Assembly (NCBI RefSeq): GCF_014650875.1
Contig: NZ_BMVU01000013.1
Span: forward strand, 1 to 64,000
Direction of reading: 5' to 3'
DNA length: 64,000 nucleotides
DNA from: Streptomyces minutiscleroticus
GTDB taxonomy: Bacteria > Actinomycetota > Actinomycetes > Streptomycetales > Streptomycetaceae
Below are positions 9,483 to 18,443 of the stretch, one piece after another. Made by a program: the position numbers and the translations under genes. The stretch's first letter is position 1; each line of letters begins with the position of its first letter. The notes below the pieces were generated by a model that saw only the letters and a program-made list of their open reading frames with translations, searched no databases and was not told where the DNA came from.

Positions 9483-10307
9483 CTAGTCCAGGATCCTCAC
9501 GGGATCGCCGACGCGGATCGTGCCGGTGGACTCCGGTACGAGGTTCTGCCCGAAGACCAGCTCGCCGTCGATCCGGCGGTGGCGGCCCAGGGTGCGCAGC
9601 GGTTCGCGGCCGCGCGCGCCGGTGGCCTGGTCGGTGGTGGTGACGACGCAGCGGCCGCACGGTTTGGCGACCCGGAAGAGGACGTCTCCGACGGCGATGC
9701 GCTTCCAGTCGTCCTCGGCCCAGGCGTCGGTGCCCCCGACGACCACGCTGGGCCGGAAGCGGTTCATGGGCAGGGGGCCCTCCGCCGCGTGGTCGCCCTG
9801 TGCGATCAGCGCGTTGAGCGCGTCCAGCGAGGCGGTGGTGGTGACCAGCAGCGGATAGCCGTCGGCGAAGCTCACTGTCTCCCCGGGGCGCGCGTACGCC
9901 GGGTCGACGGGGCGGCGCGTGGCCGGGTCGTCGAGGTGCACGAGGCGTACGCCGGTGCCGAGCCACTCGCTGCACCAGGCGTGCGCGGCGGCGTCGGCGG
10001 CGACCCCCTCCACCGTGTCCTGCCAGATCTCCACCGTCGTCGTGGCCCCCGGCTCCGGAACGGGCACGGTGAGGGGTTCACGGCCGGGCGCGGACAGCCG
10101 GAGACCGCCGTCGGGCAGCAGCTCGGCGGCGGTCAGGGCCAGGCTCGGGTACGGGCGCTGCGTGACGACCTTGTCCGACTCGTCGATCAGCACCCAGCGC
10201 CGGTCACCCGCGAGTCCCCAGGGCTCCACCACGGCCTCGCGGGGGTCGTGCCCCCGGGCGGCCTTCAGGGGATACACGTGTATCGAGCGCAGCACAGGTT
10301 CCGTCAT
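9483..10307 (-). CDS. MOSC domain protein (MOSC-N + MOSC)
   Basis: A 274-residue protein: beta-barrel MOSC-N domain (about residues 1-115, starting VLRSIHVYPLKAARG) followed by a MOSC domain (about 125-272). The conserved cysteine region is KPCGRCVVTTTD with C217 and C220. MOSC proteins carry sulfur or molybdenum cofactor; this architecture matches YcbX/mARC-type N-hydroxylated-compound reductases, which work with a ferredoxin-type partner. YcbX has a fused ferredoxin domain; this protein does not. Start ATG 10307. It stands alone between two leftward genes. Confidence 0.9.
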   Translation of the reverse strand: MTEPVLRSIHVYPLKAARGHDPREAVVEPWGLAGDRRWVLIDESDKVVTQRPYPSLALTAAELLPDGGLRLSAPGREPLTVPVPEPGATTTVEIWQDTVEGVAADAAAHAWCSEWLGTGVRLVHLDDPATRRPVDPAYARPGETVSFADGYPLLVTTTASLDALNALIAQGDHAAEGPLPMNRFRPSVVVGGTDAWAEDDWKRIAVGDVLFRVAKPCGRCVVTTTDQATGARGREPLRTLGRHRRIDGELVFGQNLVPESTGTIRVGDPVRILD

Positions 10308-10356
10308 GGGGCCATCCTGCCAGCGGGCTGCGGGACCCCGGTGCGGAACCGTTCGA

Positions 10357-10812
10357 TCAGTACCCCCGGTACTGCTGCCCGTTCGCGTACGGGTCCTGGT
10401 ACTGGGCCGGGGCCGGGCGCGGGGCCGCGGGGCGCATCGCCTCGTAGCCCGTGTTGCCCGCCGCCGGACGGGGCGGCTGCGGCTGGGCGCCTGGGTAGCC
10501 GCGCGGTCCGGTGGCCTGCTGCGGGATGTACGGCGCGGGGGCCTGCTGCAGCGGTGCGGGCTGCGGAGCCTGCGGGTAGCCGTACGCGGGCTGCTGGGGC
10601 TGCTGCGGGACCTGCGGGGAGGGGGCCGGCAGGGCGGGCAGGGCCGAGGGCAGCGCGGGCAGGTTGCCGCCCGTGTCGTAGGCGGAGGGCACCCGGATCG
10701 GGGCGATCTGCGGGGTGCCGCGCTCGGCGACGAGGGAGTCGTAGATCGGGGTGTCCGGGAAAGGCGTCGCGGAGTAGTAGCCGCCGCCATAGGTGGAGCG
10801 GGGGGAGGTCAT
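10357..10812 (-). CDS. Pro/Gln/Tyr-rich small protein (DUF6643-like)
   Basis: A 151-residue protein beginning MTSPRSTYGGGYYSAT, with a conserved-looking first 50 residues (PDTPIYDSLVAERGTPQIAPI) and then a low-complexity tail rich in Pro, Gln, Ala and Tyr ending in QQYRGY. No membrane segment. Such proteins are widespread and unstudied in Streptomyces. TAACTT at 10820-10825 sits seven bases before the ATG on this strand with no ribosome site between, suggesting a leaderless transcript. It is divergent from a TerD-family gene. Confidence 0.75.
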   Translation of the reverse strand: MTSPRSTYGGGYYSATPFPDTPIYDSLVAERGTPQIAPIRVPSAYDTGGNLPALPSALPALPAPSPQVPQQPQQPAYGYPQAPQPAPLQQAPAPYIPQQATGPRGYPGAQPQPPRPAAGNTGYEAMRPAAPRPAPAQYQDPYANGQQYRGY

Positions 10813-11105
10813 GGCACATAAGTTAAGCCCACGATGTGCTGGTTGGGGAGACCGATAAGAGGGTTGTTTTCCGTGTCGGCCGTGACGCGGAGCCCTCAAT
10901 ACGAGCGAACTCGGCAAAAAAGGGCAGCGAAAGTCGCTTTTATAAGGTAAAGAGCTCGTTCCACGGGGGTTACCGGCGGTCGGCCGAGGAAGCGGCGGGT
11001 GCGTCCGCGAGCCCCGGGGACACCCGGGGAATAGGTTGTGAGAGGAGCGGCGGAACGCGCCGGAGCCCGGCGTGCGCACACGGCGGAGACACAGAGGGGG
11101 CGACC
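10813..11105. promoter_or_regulatory. Divergent, locally AT-rich promoter region with small hairpin
   Basis: This gap holds the most AT-rich stretch in the left half of the window. A run of six A at 10916-10921 is followed by an inverted repeat AGCGA-AAG-TCGCT (10926-10938) and then TTTTATAAGG; TATAAG at 10941-10946 is a plausible -10 for the rightward TerD-family gene. A-run, stem and T-run together could equally be a small bidirectional terminator. The two readings cannot be separated by eye. Confidence 0.4.
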
Positions 11106-12371
11106 ATGTCGATGTCCAAGGGATCGAACGTTGCGGTGCCGACCACCGCGCTCCGCGTGGAACTGGGCTGGCGATCGGGTCCCGGCGTCCCCGACGCGGA
11201 CGCCTCGGCCCTGCTGCTGGCCTCCGGGAAGGTCCGCTCCGACGGGGACTTCGTCTTCTACAACCAGCCCGCGCACGCGTCCGGCGCGGTGCGCCACGAG
11301 GGCAAGCGGAACGCGGGAGGGCAGGTGACGGACACCCTCCTCGTCGACCTGCCGAAGGTGGAGCCGGGGATCGAGACGGTGGTCGTGGCCGCATCCGCCG
11401 ACGGCGGCTCCTTCGGGCAGGTCCCCGGCCTCTGCGTACGGGTGCTGGAGGCGCGGGACGGCAGGGAGGTCGCGCGGTTCGACAGCACCGGCGCGAGCGT
11501 CGAGACGGCCTTCGTCCTGGGCGAGCTGTACCGCCGCCAGGGCGGCTGGAAGTTCCGCGCCGTCGGGCAGGGGTACGGCACCGGTCTCGAAGGGCTCGCC
11601 ACCGACTACGGGATCACGGTCGACGAGCCGCAGCGCGCGGCGCCGCCCGCCCCCGCCGCGCCGGCGGCCCCTCCGGTCACCGCCGCACCGCCCGCGGCCC
11701 CGCCGCCCCCTCCGTCCGCCCCGCCGCAGCCGGTGCGCCTGACCAAGGTCACGCTCACCAAGGAGACGCCCTCGGTCTCGCTCACCAAGCAGGGCGGCAC
11801 GTCCGGGACGATGAGGGTGAACCTCAACTGGCAGGTGCGCAAGCAGTTCTCCGGCTGGGCGGCCAAGCTGGGCCGGGCCGTGGCGACCCACGCCGACCTC
11901 GACCTGGACCTGTGCGCCCTGTACGAGCTCGCCGACGGCAGCAAGGGCGTCGTCCAGGCGCTGGGCAACGCCTTCGGCTCGCTGCACCGGCCGCCGTTCA
12001 TCCACCTCGACGGCGACGACCGCACCGGCGCCGTGTCGAGCGGCGAGAACCTCACCGTCAACCTCGACCACCGGCAGGACTTCCGGCGCATCCTCGTCTT
12101 CGTGACGATCTACGAAGGGGCGCGGTCCTTCGCGGACCTGCATGCCACGGTGACCCTCCAGCCGCTGCACGGGGCGCCGGTGGAGTTCTCGCTCGACGAG
12201 TGCACCGTGCCGTCCACGGTGTGCGCCCTCGCCCTCATCACCAACACCGGCGGCGACCTCGTCGTCCGGCGGGAGGCCCGCTACCTGGTGCCCGAGCGGG
12301 GCGTCAGCCCCCAGCGGACGGTCGACCACGCCTACGGCTGGGGCATGAACTGGACCCCCGGCCGCAAGTGA
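11106..12371 (+). CDS. TerD-family (tellurium-resistance-type) protein
   Basis: A 421-residue protein with two domains of the TerD/TerA kind joined by a proline/alanine linker (about residues 178-217). The N-terminal domain (about 5-170) holds DFVFYNQP and RHEGK, typical of TerD Ca2+-binding stress proteins; the C-terminal domain (about 235-415) holds DLDLDLCALYEL and FIHLDGDDRTG, acidic Ca2+-type loops. TerD-family proteins protect against tellurite, phage and envelope stress in a cytoplasmic complex; Streptomyces have many copies, some affecting sporulation. The start ATG at 11106 follows GAGGGGG. It stands alone, without the TerB/TerC operon. Confidence 0.9.
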   Translation: MSMSKGSNVAVPTTALRVELGWRSGPGVPDADASALLLASGKVRSDGDFVFYNQPAHASGAVRHEGKRNAGGQVTDTLLVDLPKVEPGIETVVVAASADGGSFGQVPGLCVRVLEARDGREVARFDSTGASVETAFVLGELYRRQGGWKFRAVGQGYGTGLEGLATDYGITVDEPQRAAPPAPAAPAAPPVTAAPPAAPPPPPSAPPQPVRLTKVTLTKETPSVSLTKQGGTSGTMRVNLNWQVRKQFSGWAAKLGRAVATHADLDLDLCALYELADGSKGVVQALGNAFGSLHRPPFIHLDGDDRTGAVSSGENLTVNLDHRQDFRRILVFVTIYEGARSFADLHATVTLQPLHGAPVEFSLDECTVPSTVCALALITNTGGDLVVRREARYLVPERGVSPQRTVDHAYGWGMNWTPGRK

Positions 12372-12386
12372 TCCGAAGCCTCCTCC

Positions 12387-13559
12387 TCACTGCCCGGACG
12401 CGGTGCCGGGACGGGCGTAGGTGCGCCCCTTCCACGCCGCGCCGCGCCCCCTGTAGTGCCGTACCGCCGAGTCGACCGTCATGAGGAGGTACAGCGACGC
12501 GGTGAACGGCAGCAGGGGTGCCAGGAGCGGCGGCAGCCGGTAGTAGCGGAGCATCGGCACGTACGTCGCGGTCATCACCAGCCAGGCGAGCCCCGCCGCC
12601 GTCGCGGCCGCGGCACCACCCGTGGCGAGGCCCGCCACGAGCACCACGGGCGGCGCCAGGTACACCAGCGCGAGGCCGGCGACCGTGCCCAGCAGGACGA
12701 GCGGGTTGTGCCGGAGCTGGGCGTACGCGCTGCGGGAGACCATCCGCCACAGATCGCGCAACCGCGGGTAGGGGCGCACGCTGTCGACCCGGTCGGCCAG
12801 GCCCAGCCAGACACGGCCGCCGGTCCGCTTGACCGCCCGGGCGAGGGCCACGTCGTCGATGACGGCGTGCCGGATCGCGTCGGGGACCCCGGCCCGCGCG
12901 GCCGCCTCCGCCCGCAGCAGCACGCAGCCGCCCGCCGCGGCCGCCGTCCGCGACGCGCGCCGCCCGATCCGGCGGAACGGGTAGAGCTGCGCGAAGAAGT
13001 ACACGAAGGCCGGCACCACCAGCCGCTCCCACGTACCGGCCACCCGCAGCCGGGCCATCTGCGACACGAGGTCGAAGCCGCCGGCGTGCGCGGCGGCCAC
13101 CAGCCGTTCCAGGCTGTCCGGGGCGTGGGCGATGTCCGCGTCCGTCAGGAGCAGGAACTCGGGGGCCCGCGCGCGGGCCAGGCCGACGCCGTGCCGCACG
13201 GCCCACAGCTTGCCCGTCCAGCCCGGCGGCGGATCGCCGGGGGAGCCGACGGTGAGCGGCAGCCCGCCGTGCCGCTCCGCCAGCTCGCGGGCCAGGTCCC
13301 CGGTGCCGTCCGTGCTGCCGTCGTCCACCAGGAAGACCTCGGCCCTGCCGGGGTAGTCCTGCGCCAGCAGCGTCGGCAGGCTCAGGGGCAGGACGGCGGC
13401 CTCGTCGCGCGCCGGCACGACGACGCAGACGTCCGGCCATTCCCGCGGCTCCCCGAGCGGCGGGAGCCGGACGTCCGTACGCCAGAAGAAGCCCTGGCCC
13501 AGCAGCAGCCACAGCCATGCCGCGAGGGAGGCGGCGGCGATCCACACGAGGGCGCTCAT
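12387..13559 (-). CDS. HpnB-like family 2 glycosyltransferase
   Basis: A 390-residue membrane glycosyltransferase. One N-terminal membrane segment (about residues 4-22) is followed by a GT2 catalytic domain with VDDGSTDG at 78-85 and the metal-binding TDADIAH at 139-145, then three C-terminal hydrophobic segments (about 295-370). This is the layout of the hopene-associated transferase HpnB, proposed to act on hopanoid side chains; no hopene genes are nearby, so substrate assignment rests on family only. Start ATG 13559 is preferred because translation then begins right before the membrane segment; ATG 13601 is possible. Confidence 0.82.
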   Translation of the reverse strand: MSALVWIAAASLAAWLWLLLGQGFFWRTDVRLPPLGEPREWPDVCVVVPARDEAAVLPLSLPTLLAQDYPGRAEVFLVDDGSTDGTGDLARELAERHGGLPLTVGSPGDPPPGWTGKLWAVRHGVGLARARAPEFLLLTDADIAHAPDSLERLVAAAHAGGFDLVSQMARLRVAGTWERLVVPAFVYFFAQLYPFRRIGRRASRTAAAAGGCVLLRAEAAARAGVPDAIRHAVIDDVALARAVKRTGGRVWLGLADRVDSVRPYPRLRDLWRMVSRSAYAQLRHNPLVLLGTVAGLALVYLAPPVVLVAGLATGGAAAATAAGLAWLVMTATYVPMLRYYRLPPLLAPLLPFTASLYLLMTVDSAVRHYRGRGAAWKGRTYARPGTASGQ

Positions 13560-13605
13560 CCGCCGCAGTCTGCCCCACGGAAAAGGCCCGGGCGGGCGCA
13601 TCGAC

Positions 13606-13611
13606 TATGGT
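13606..13611 (+). promoter_or_regulatory. -10 box of leaderless racemase gene
   Basis: TATGGT ends six bases before the GTG at 13618 and no ribosome site intervenes, so transcription should begin at the start codon. A -35 is not obvious. Confidence 0.5.
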
Positions 13612-13617
13612 GATCGG

Positions 13618-14403
13618 GTGAAGATCGCGCTCATGGACTCCGGAATCGGCCTGCTTCCGACGGCCGCGGCCGTACGGCGCCTGCGCCCGGACGCCGATCT
13701 CGTCCTCTCCAGCGACCCGGAGGGCATGCCCTGGGGACCGCGCACCCCGGAGGGCATCACCGAGCGCGCCCTCGCCGTCGCCGAGGCGGCCGCCGCGCAC
13801 CGGCCGGACGTCCTGGTCGTCGCCTGCAACACCGCCTCCGTGCACGCCCTGTCCGCCCTGCGCGCCCGCCTCGAACCGCAGCTGCCGGTCGTCGGCACCG
13901 TCCCCGCGATCAAGCCGGCCGCCGCGGGCGGCGGGCCCGTCGTGATCTGGGCGACGCCGGCCACCACCGGCAGCCCGTACCAGCGGGGGCTCATCCAGGA
14001 GTTCGCGGCGGGCGTCGAGGTCACCGAGGTGCCGTGCTGGGGTCTCGCGGAGGCCGTCCAGAGCGCCGACGAGGCCGCGATCGACGAGGCCGTCGCCGCG
14101 GCGGCCGCCCTGACGCCGGACGACGTGCGGTCCGTCGTCCTGGGCTGCACCCATTACGAGCTGGTCGCCGAGCGCGTCCGCGCCGCCCTGCAGAGGCCGG
14201 AGCGGCCGCCGCTGGTCCTGCACGGCTCGGCCGGCGCGGTGGCCGCCCAGGCGCTGCGCCGCGTCGGCGCGGCCCCCCGCCCCGAGGCGCCCGCCACGGG
14301 ATCGCTGACGGTTCTGCTCAGCGGGCACGAGGCGGCCCTGCCCGCCGCCGCACTCGGCTACGCGGAGGGCCGGCTGCTGCGCGCGGTGAGCCACGCGGGC
14401 TGA
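13618..14403 (+). CDS. Aspartate/glutamate racemase family protein
   Basis: A 261-residue PLP-independent racemase-fold protein. Both catalytic cysteines are present: C70 in ACNTAS and C177 in GCTHYE, with the substrate loop MDSGIG at 6-11. The layout is that of MurI glutamate racemase, which makes D-glutamate for peptidoglycan. The chromosome should have another MurI, and the C-terminal third is diverged, so this may be a paralogue with another amino-acid substrate. The GTG start is six bases after a -10 box. It is divergent from the HpnB-like gene. Confidence 0.85.
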   Translation: MKIALMDSGIGLLPTAAAVRRLRPDADLVLSSDPEGMPWGPRTPEGITERALAVAEAAAAHRPDVLVVACNTASVHALSALRARLEPQLPVVGTVPAIKPAAAGGGPVVIWATPATTGSPYQRGLIQEFAAGVEVTEVPCWGLAEAVQSADEAAIDEAVAAAAALTPDDVRSVVLGCTHYELVAERVRAALQRPERPPLVLHGSAGAVAAQALRRVGAAPRPEAPATGSLTVLLSGHEAALPAAALGYAEGRLLRAVSHAG

Positions 14404-14630
14404 GCCCGCCGCACCGGAGGCCCGCCGCCCGCGTACCGGAAGCGGGCGGTCCACAAGCCGCGCACGGGGTCGTGCACGGGCCGCGCCCGCCGGCCCCGGC
14501 CGCCCCGGAGGCCGCTCCTCCGTCTCCCGCCCCGGCCGGCTCGGGCCGCCGCCCCACCCGCCGCCCGCCCGGCCCGGCCGTGGTGCGCGCCCCCCTGCCG
14601 CCCGTACGGATCCTCGGTACGCTCGAAGGT

Positions 14631-15194
14631 ATGAGGGACCACCCCCACGGCGGTGACGGCGTTCCCGGGACCCCCCGCCACCCCGAGGTCTGGACCGGGC
14701 GCGCGACCAACCGCGCCCAGTGGCTGCTCGCGCTGGGCGGAGCGGCCTGTGTGGCGCTCGGCGTCCAACTGGCGGTCGACTCGGCGTGGGCGACGGGCGT
14801 CCTGCCGCTCGTGATGTCCGTCGTCGGCTGCATCGCCGGAGGCCTCCTGGTCCTGTTCGGCACGCTCGCCTTCGTGCACGTCGCCGTCAAGGTCGACAAG
14901 GACTGCCTGGAGGTGCGCTGCGGGCACATGGGCGTGCCGCGCCGCCGGATCCTGCTGTCGAACGTCGTGCACGCCGACTTCGCGCCCCACGTCACCCCGC
15001 GGCAGTGGGGCGGCTGGGGCTACCGCTGGCGGCCCGAGAAGGGCACCGCCGTCGTCGTCCGGCGCGGCGAGGGCCTGGTGCTGCGTCTCGGCGACGGCCA
15101 CCTGTTCACGATCACCGTGGACAACGCAGAGGCCGCGGTGCGGGCCATCCGCCACCACCTGAGGACGGGGCCCCGGGACGGCGAGGTCCGCTAG
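14631..15194 (+). CDS. Membrane protein with PH-like C-terminal domain
   Basis: A 187-residue protein with two adjacent membrane segments (about residues 30-50 and 60-85) and a soluble C-terminal domain of beta character (VKVDKDCLEVRCG, FAPHVTPRQWGGWGYR, GTAVVVRRGEGLVLRLGDG). GWGYR followed by alternating strands is typical of the bacterial PH-like domain family. Function is unknown; related proteins are annotated only as membrane proteins. TACGCT at 14618-14623 is seven bases before the ATG, which again looks leaderless. It converges on the gene at 15239. Confidence 0.75.
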   Translation: MRDHPHGGDGVPGTPRHPEVWTGRATNRAQWLLALGGAACVALGVQLAVDSAWATGVLPLVMSVVGCIAGGLLVLFGTLAFVHVAVKVDKDCLEVRCGHMGVPRRRILLSNVVHADFAPHVTPRQWGGWGYRWRPEKGTAVVVRRGEGLVLRLGDGHLFTITVDNAEAAVRAIRHHLRTGPRDGEVR

Positions 15195-15238
15195 AGCCCG
15201 TCGGTGCCGTGCGCGCGTGTCGCCGGGTCCGCGCCGGA

Positions 15239-16360
15239 TCACCGGTCCTGCGCGGTCTCCCACGCGTGCCCCCTCGCGGCGGCCGTCCCCTCCGGAGGCG
15301 TGTCGCCGGTGGTCCCGGTGTCCCCGGCGCCCTCGGTGCCGTCGGCCAGGGGACGCGCCGTGGCGAACCCCGCGAGCAGCCCGGCGCCCGCCGTCACCGT
15401 CGTGAAGCTCAGCGCGTTGCCGGCCGAGGCGAGCGCCGCCAGCGCCGTGAGCGCGGCGGCGGCGCTCAGCGCGACCGGCGTCGGCCGCGTGGAGCGCCAC
15501 AGCGCGTACAGCACCCAGCCGAACACCGCCGCCAGCAGGACCAGCCCGACGACGCCCTGCTCGGCCGCCTGCTGCAACGGCGCCGAGTGCGGCTTGCCGT
15601 CGGACAGCAGCGACCGGGCGGCCGTCGGACTCAGCCCCCCGAACCGGCCGGGGCCCACCCCCAGTCCCGGGTTGCCCCGCGCCAGGGCCGCGGCGTCCTG
15701 CCACAGCAGGACCCGCTGCCGCGTGAGCTGCCCCTCCAGGCATGCCGTCAGCCCCTCGGGCAGCGCGTCCCCGGCGACGGCCCAGGCCGTCCCGGCGACC
15801 GCGGCCGCGGCGACCGCGAGGCCCGCGAGCCCCGGGGCGCGCCGCGTCCGGGCGGCGGCCAGCGAGCACAGCAGCACGCCGAGGCACGCGACGCAGCCCG
15901 CGACCGGCCCGACGGCGGCCGCGGCCGCCGCGATCCCGGCCGCCATGAGGCACAGGACCCGCCGCGTCGTCCCGGGGCGGGCCGCCCACGCCGCGCAGCA
16001 CGCGGCTCCCACGGAGAGCGCGAGCAGGGCGGCGGTGGCGCCGGTGCGGCCGAGCGGGGCGGCGTGGGCGGGACCGGGCGCCAGGTGCGGTCCGGTCAGG
16101 GCGAGACAGACCCCGGCCGCCGCGCCCGCCGCGGGCGCGGCCACGGGGAGCAGCGCGCCGCAGATGCGTCCCGCCGCGTAGCCGGCCGCCACGGCGAGCA
16201 CGGCGAGGAGCACGCCCTCGGGGCGGCCGCCGTGCGCGGCGGCGGTGACCAGTGCCCAGGCGGCGCAGCCGCCGAGCAGGACCATGCCGGTCCCGTCCAC
16301 CGCGCCGCGCCTGCCGTACGCCGGCGCCGGAACCGCCGACGTCGTCCCCGTGGTCCCCAC
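15239..16360 (-). CDS. O-antigen-ligase-like polytopic membrane protein
   Basis: A 373-residue, very Ala-rich protein with about ten membrane segments. A long extracytoplasmic loop holds RGNPGLGVGPGRFG and HSAPLQQAAEQGVVGLVLL, the two diagnostic stretches of the WaaL/RfaL O-antigen-ligase family, including the conserved His. In Gram-positives, members of this family join or release polysaccharides or lipid-linked sugars at the outer face of the membrane. No polysaccharide cluster is adjacent, so the acceptor is unknown. The start GTG at 16360 follows a G-rich ribosome site. Confidence 0.8.
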   Translation of the reverse strand: MGTTGTTSAVPAPAYGRRGAVDGTGMVLLGGCAAWALVTAAAHGGRPEGVLLAVLAVAAGYAAGRICGALLPVAAPAAGAAAGVCLALTGPHLAPGPAHAAPLGRTGATAALLALSVGAACCAAWAARPGTTRRVLCLMAAGIAAAAAAVGPVAGCVACLGVLLCSLAAARTRRAPGLAGLAVAAAAVAGTAWAVAGDALPEGLTACLEGQLTRQRVLLWQDAAALARGNPGLGVGPGRFGGLSPTAARSLLSDGKPHSAPLQQAAEQGVVGLVLLAAVFGWVLYALWRSTRPTPVALSAAAALTALAALASAGNALSFTTVTAGAGLLAGFATARPLADGTEGAGDTGTTGDTPPEGTAAARGHAWETAQDR

Positions 16361-16598
16361 CGTCGCCCCCCGACCTGTGACGGAGCCCGGCCGCCTGGCC
16401 GGATACGGCCGGTGGGTCGGGGTCCGGCCACACCGTAACGGCTGATGCGCCGCATTGGGGACGTCTTGCGCAGAAACGATGGGGCGGACGAAGAGGCGGT
16501 GTGCCGGAGGAGGAGGGCGGCGGGCGGGACGGGGCGGGGGAGCGGGGCGTCCCGCCGGCGCCGCCGGACCGTCCTGTCGGCGCCCAGGTCACGCGCCG

Positions 16599-16604
16599 TA
16601 CACT
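16599..16604 (+). promoter_or_regulatory. -10 box of leaderless lnt transcript
   Basis: TACACT ends six bases before the GTG at 16611. CTGTCG at 16574-16579 is a weak -35 at 19-base spacing. No Shine-Dalgarno sequence lies between the box and the start. Confidence 0.5.
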
Positions 16605-16610
16605 CCCGGA

Positions 16611-18224
16611 GTGACCGCCACAGTGACCTCCGTGGACGAGCCGGAACGGCTCGGACCGCAGGGCCGGCCCGCCTCGCGCCGGGCCCGGCTGGTGCGCCGG
16701 CTCGTTCCGGCCGCCGTCGCGGCGCTCTCCGGAGCGCTGCTGTACGTCAGCTTCCCGCCGCGCACCCTGTGGTGGCTCGCCCTGCCGGCCTTCGCCGCCT
16801 TCGGTCGGACGCTGCGCGGCCGCACCTGGAAGGCGGGCCTCGGGCTCGGCTACCTCTTCGGCCTCGGCTTCCTGCTGCCCCTGCTGGTGTGGACCGGCGT
16901 GGAGGTCGGCCCCGGCCCCTGGCTCGCCCTCGCCCTCGTGGAGGCGGTCCTCGTCGCGCTGGTGGGCGCGGGCGTGGCGCTCGTGTCCCGGCTGCCCGCG
17001 TGGCCGCTGTGGGCGGCGGCGCTGTGGACCGCCGGGGAGGCGGCACGCGCGCGCGTGCCGTTCGGCGGCTTCCCCTGGGGCAAGATCGCCTTCGGGCAGG
17101 CGGACGGCGTCTTCCTGCCGCTCGCGGCGGTGGGCGGCACCCCGGTGCTCGGCTTCGCCGTCGTCCTGTGCGGCTTCGGGCTCTGCGAGGCCGTACGCGT
17201 GGCCCTGGAGGCACGCCGTACCCGTGCCGTGCGGCGCGGCGCCGCCGCGGCGGCCCTGCTGAGCGTGGTCGTCCCCGTGGCGGGCGCCCTCGCCGCGCGG
17301 CCCCTGGTCAGCGACGAGGCGGAGGACGGGACCGCCACCGTCGCGGTGATCCAGGGCAACGTCCCGCGCGCGGGCCTCGACTTCAACGCCCAGCGCCGCG
17401 CCGTGCTCGACCACCACGTACGGGAGACCGAGCGCCTCGCGGCCGAGGTGCGGGCCGGTGAAGCGGAGCAGCCCGACTTCGTGCTGTGGCCGGAGAACTC
17501 CTCCGACATCGACCCCTTCACCAACCCCGACGCGTACGACGTGATCGACCGTGCGGTCCGGGCGGTCGGGGCGCCCGTCTCCGTCGGTGGCGTGGTCCGG
17601 CGGGACGGCAGGCTCTACAACGAGCAGATCCTCTGGGACCCCGACAAGGGGCCCGTCGACACCTACGACAAGCGGCAGATCCAGCCCTTCGGCGAGTACC
17701 TCCCGCTGCGTTCCCTGATCGGCGCGATCAACGACGACTGGACCTCCATGGTCCGCCAGGACTTCAGCCGGGGGAGCGACCCGGGCGTCTTCACCCTGGC
17801 CGGCACCCGGGTCGGGCTCGCCACCTGCTACGAGGCGGCCTTCGACTGGGCGGTGCGCGACACCGTCACCGGGGGCGCCCAGCTGATCTCCGTGCCCAGC
17901 AACAACGCCACCTTCGACCGCAGCGAGATGACCTACCAGCAGCTCGCCATGTCCCGGATCCGCGCCGTGGAGCACAGCCGCACCGTCACGGTGCCGGTGA
18001 CCAGCGGCGTCAGCGCCGTGATCATGCCGGACGGCACGGTCGCGCAGAAGACCGGCATGTTCGTGGCGGACTCTCTGGTGCAGGAGGTGCCGCTGCGCTC
18101 CTCGCAGACCCCGGCCACGCGCCTCGGCACGCTCCCGGAGGCGGTGCTCGTGCTGCTCGCCGCTGCCGGACTCGGCTGGAGCGCGACGGCGGCGGTGCGC
18201 CGGCGGCGGGCCGGCGGCAGGTAG
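16611..18224 (+). CDS. lnt: Apolipoprotein N-acyltransferase
   Basis: A 537-residue membrane enzyme that adds the third acyl chain to the N-terminal cysteine of lipoproteins. Six or so membrane segments fill residues 25-240, followed by an extracytoplasmic nitrilase domain (about 245-500) and a last membrane helix near 510-530. The catalytic triad is intact: E295 in LWPENSS, K354 in YDKRQIQPFGEY and C406 in LATCYEA, in the same order and similar spacing as E267/K335/C387 of E. coli Lnt. Streptomyces usually have two Lnt paralogues; which one this is cannot be told here. The start is GTG 16611, seemingly leaderless. Confidence 0.93.
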   Translation: MTATVTSVDEPERLGPQGRPASRRARLVRRLVPAAVAALSGALLYVSFPPRTLWWLALPAFAAFGRTLRGRTWKAGLGLGYLFGLGFLLPLLVWTGVEVGPGPWLALALVEAVLVALVGAGVALVSRLPAWPLWAAALWTAGEAARARVPFGGFPWGKIAFGQADGVFLPLAAVGGTPVLGFAVVLCGFGLCEAVRVALEARRTRAVRRGAAAAALLSVVVPVAGALAARPLVSDEAEDGTATVAVIQGNVPRAGLDFNAQRRAVLDHHVRETERLAAEVRAGEAEQPDFVLWPENSSDIDPFTNPDAYDVIDRAVRAVGAPVSVGGVVRRDGRLYNEQILWDPDKGPVDTYDKRQIQPFGEYLPLRSLIGAINDDWTSMVRQDFSRGSDPGVFTLAGTRVGLATCYEAAFDWAVRDTVTGGAQLISVPSNNATFDRSEMTYQQLAMSRIRAVEHSRTVTVPVTSGVSAVIMPDGTVAQKTGMFVADSLVQEVPLRSSQTPATRLGTLPEAVLVLLAAAGLGWSATAAVRRRRAGGR

Positions 18225-18431
18225 CCGCCGCCCGGGTCCGTGGACCGACGGCTTCCTTCCGGACCGCCGCCCGCCGGGTCCGCCGCCTGCCGGTTCCGCC
18301 GCCCGGCGGCCCTTTCGGCAGCCGCCGTCTTCACGACGGCCGCCGTCCGGTCAGGCGGCCACCGCCCGGTCCGGCAGCCGTCGTCCGGTCCGGCGGCCGT
18401 CGTTCCGTGCAGGACGGCGGGAACGGCCCGT

Positions 18432-18437
18432 TAGGGT
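18432..18437 (+). promoter_or_regulatory. -10 box of leaderless Nudix gene
   Basis: TAGGGT ends six bases before ATG 18444 with no ribosome site between. The preceding 200 bases (18225-18430) are degenerate GGCCGTC/CGGCGGCC-type GC repeats with no gene. Confidence 0.45.
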
Positions 18438-18443
18438 CGGTCC

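Noticed and set aside
14358..17975. Open frame of more than 1200 codons on the minus strand
   Set aside because: It runs antisense through racemase, PH-like, ligase and lnt genes and encodes only Arg/Gly/Ala-rich sequence; a third-position GC shadow.
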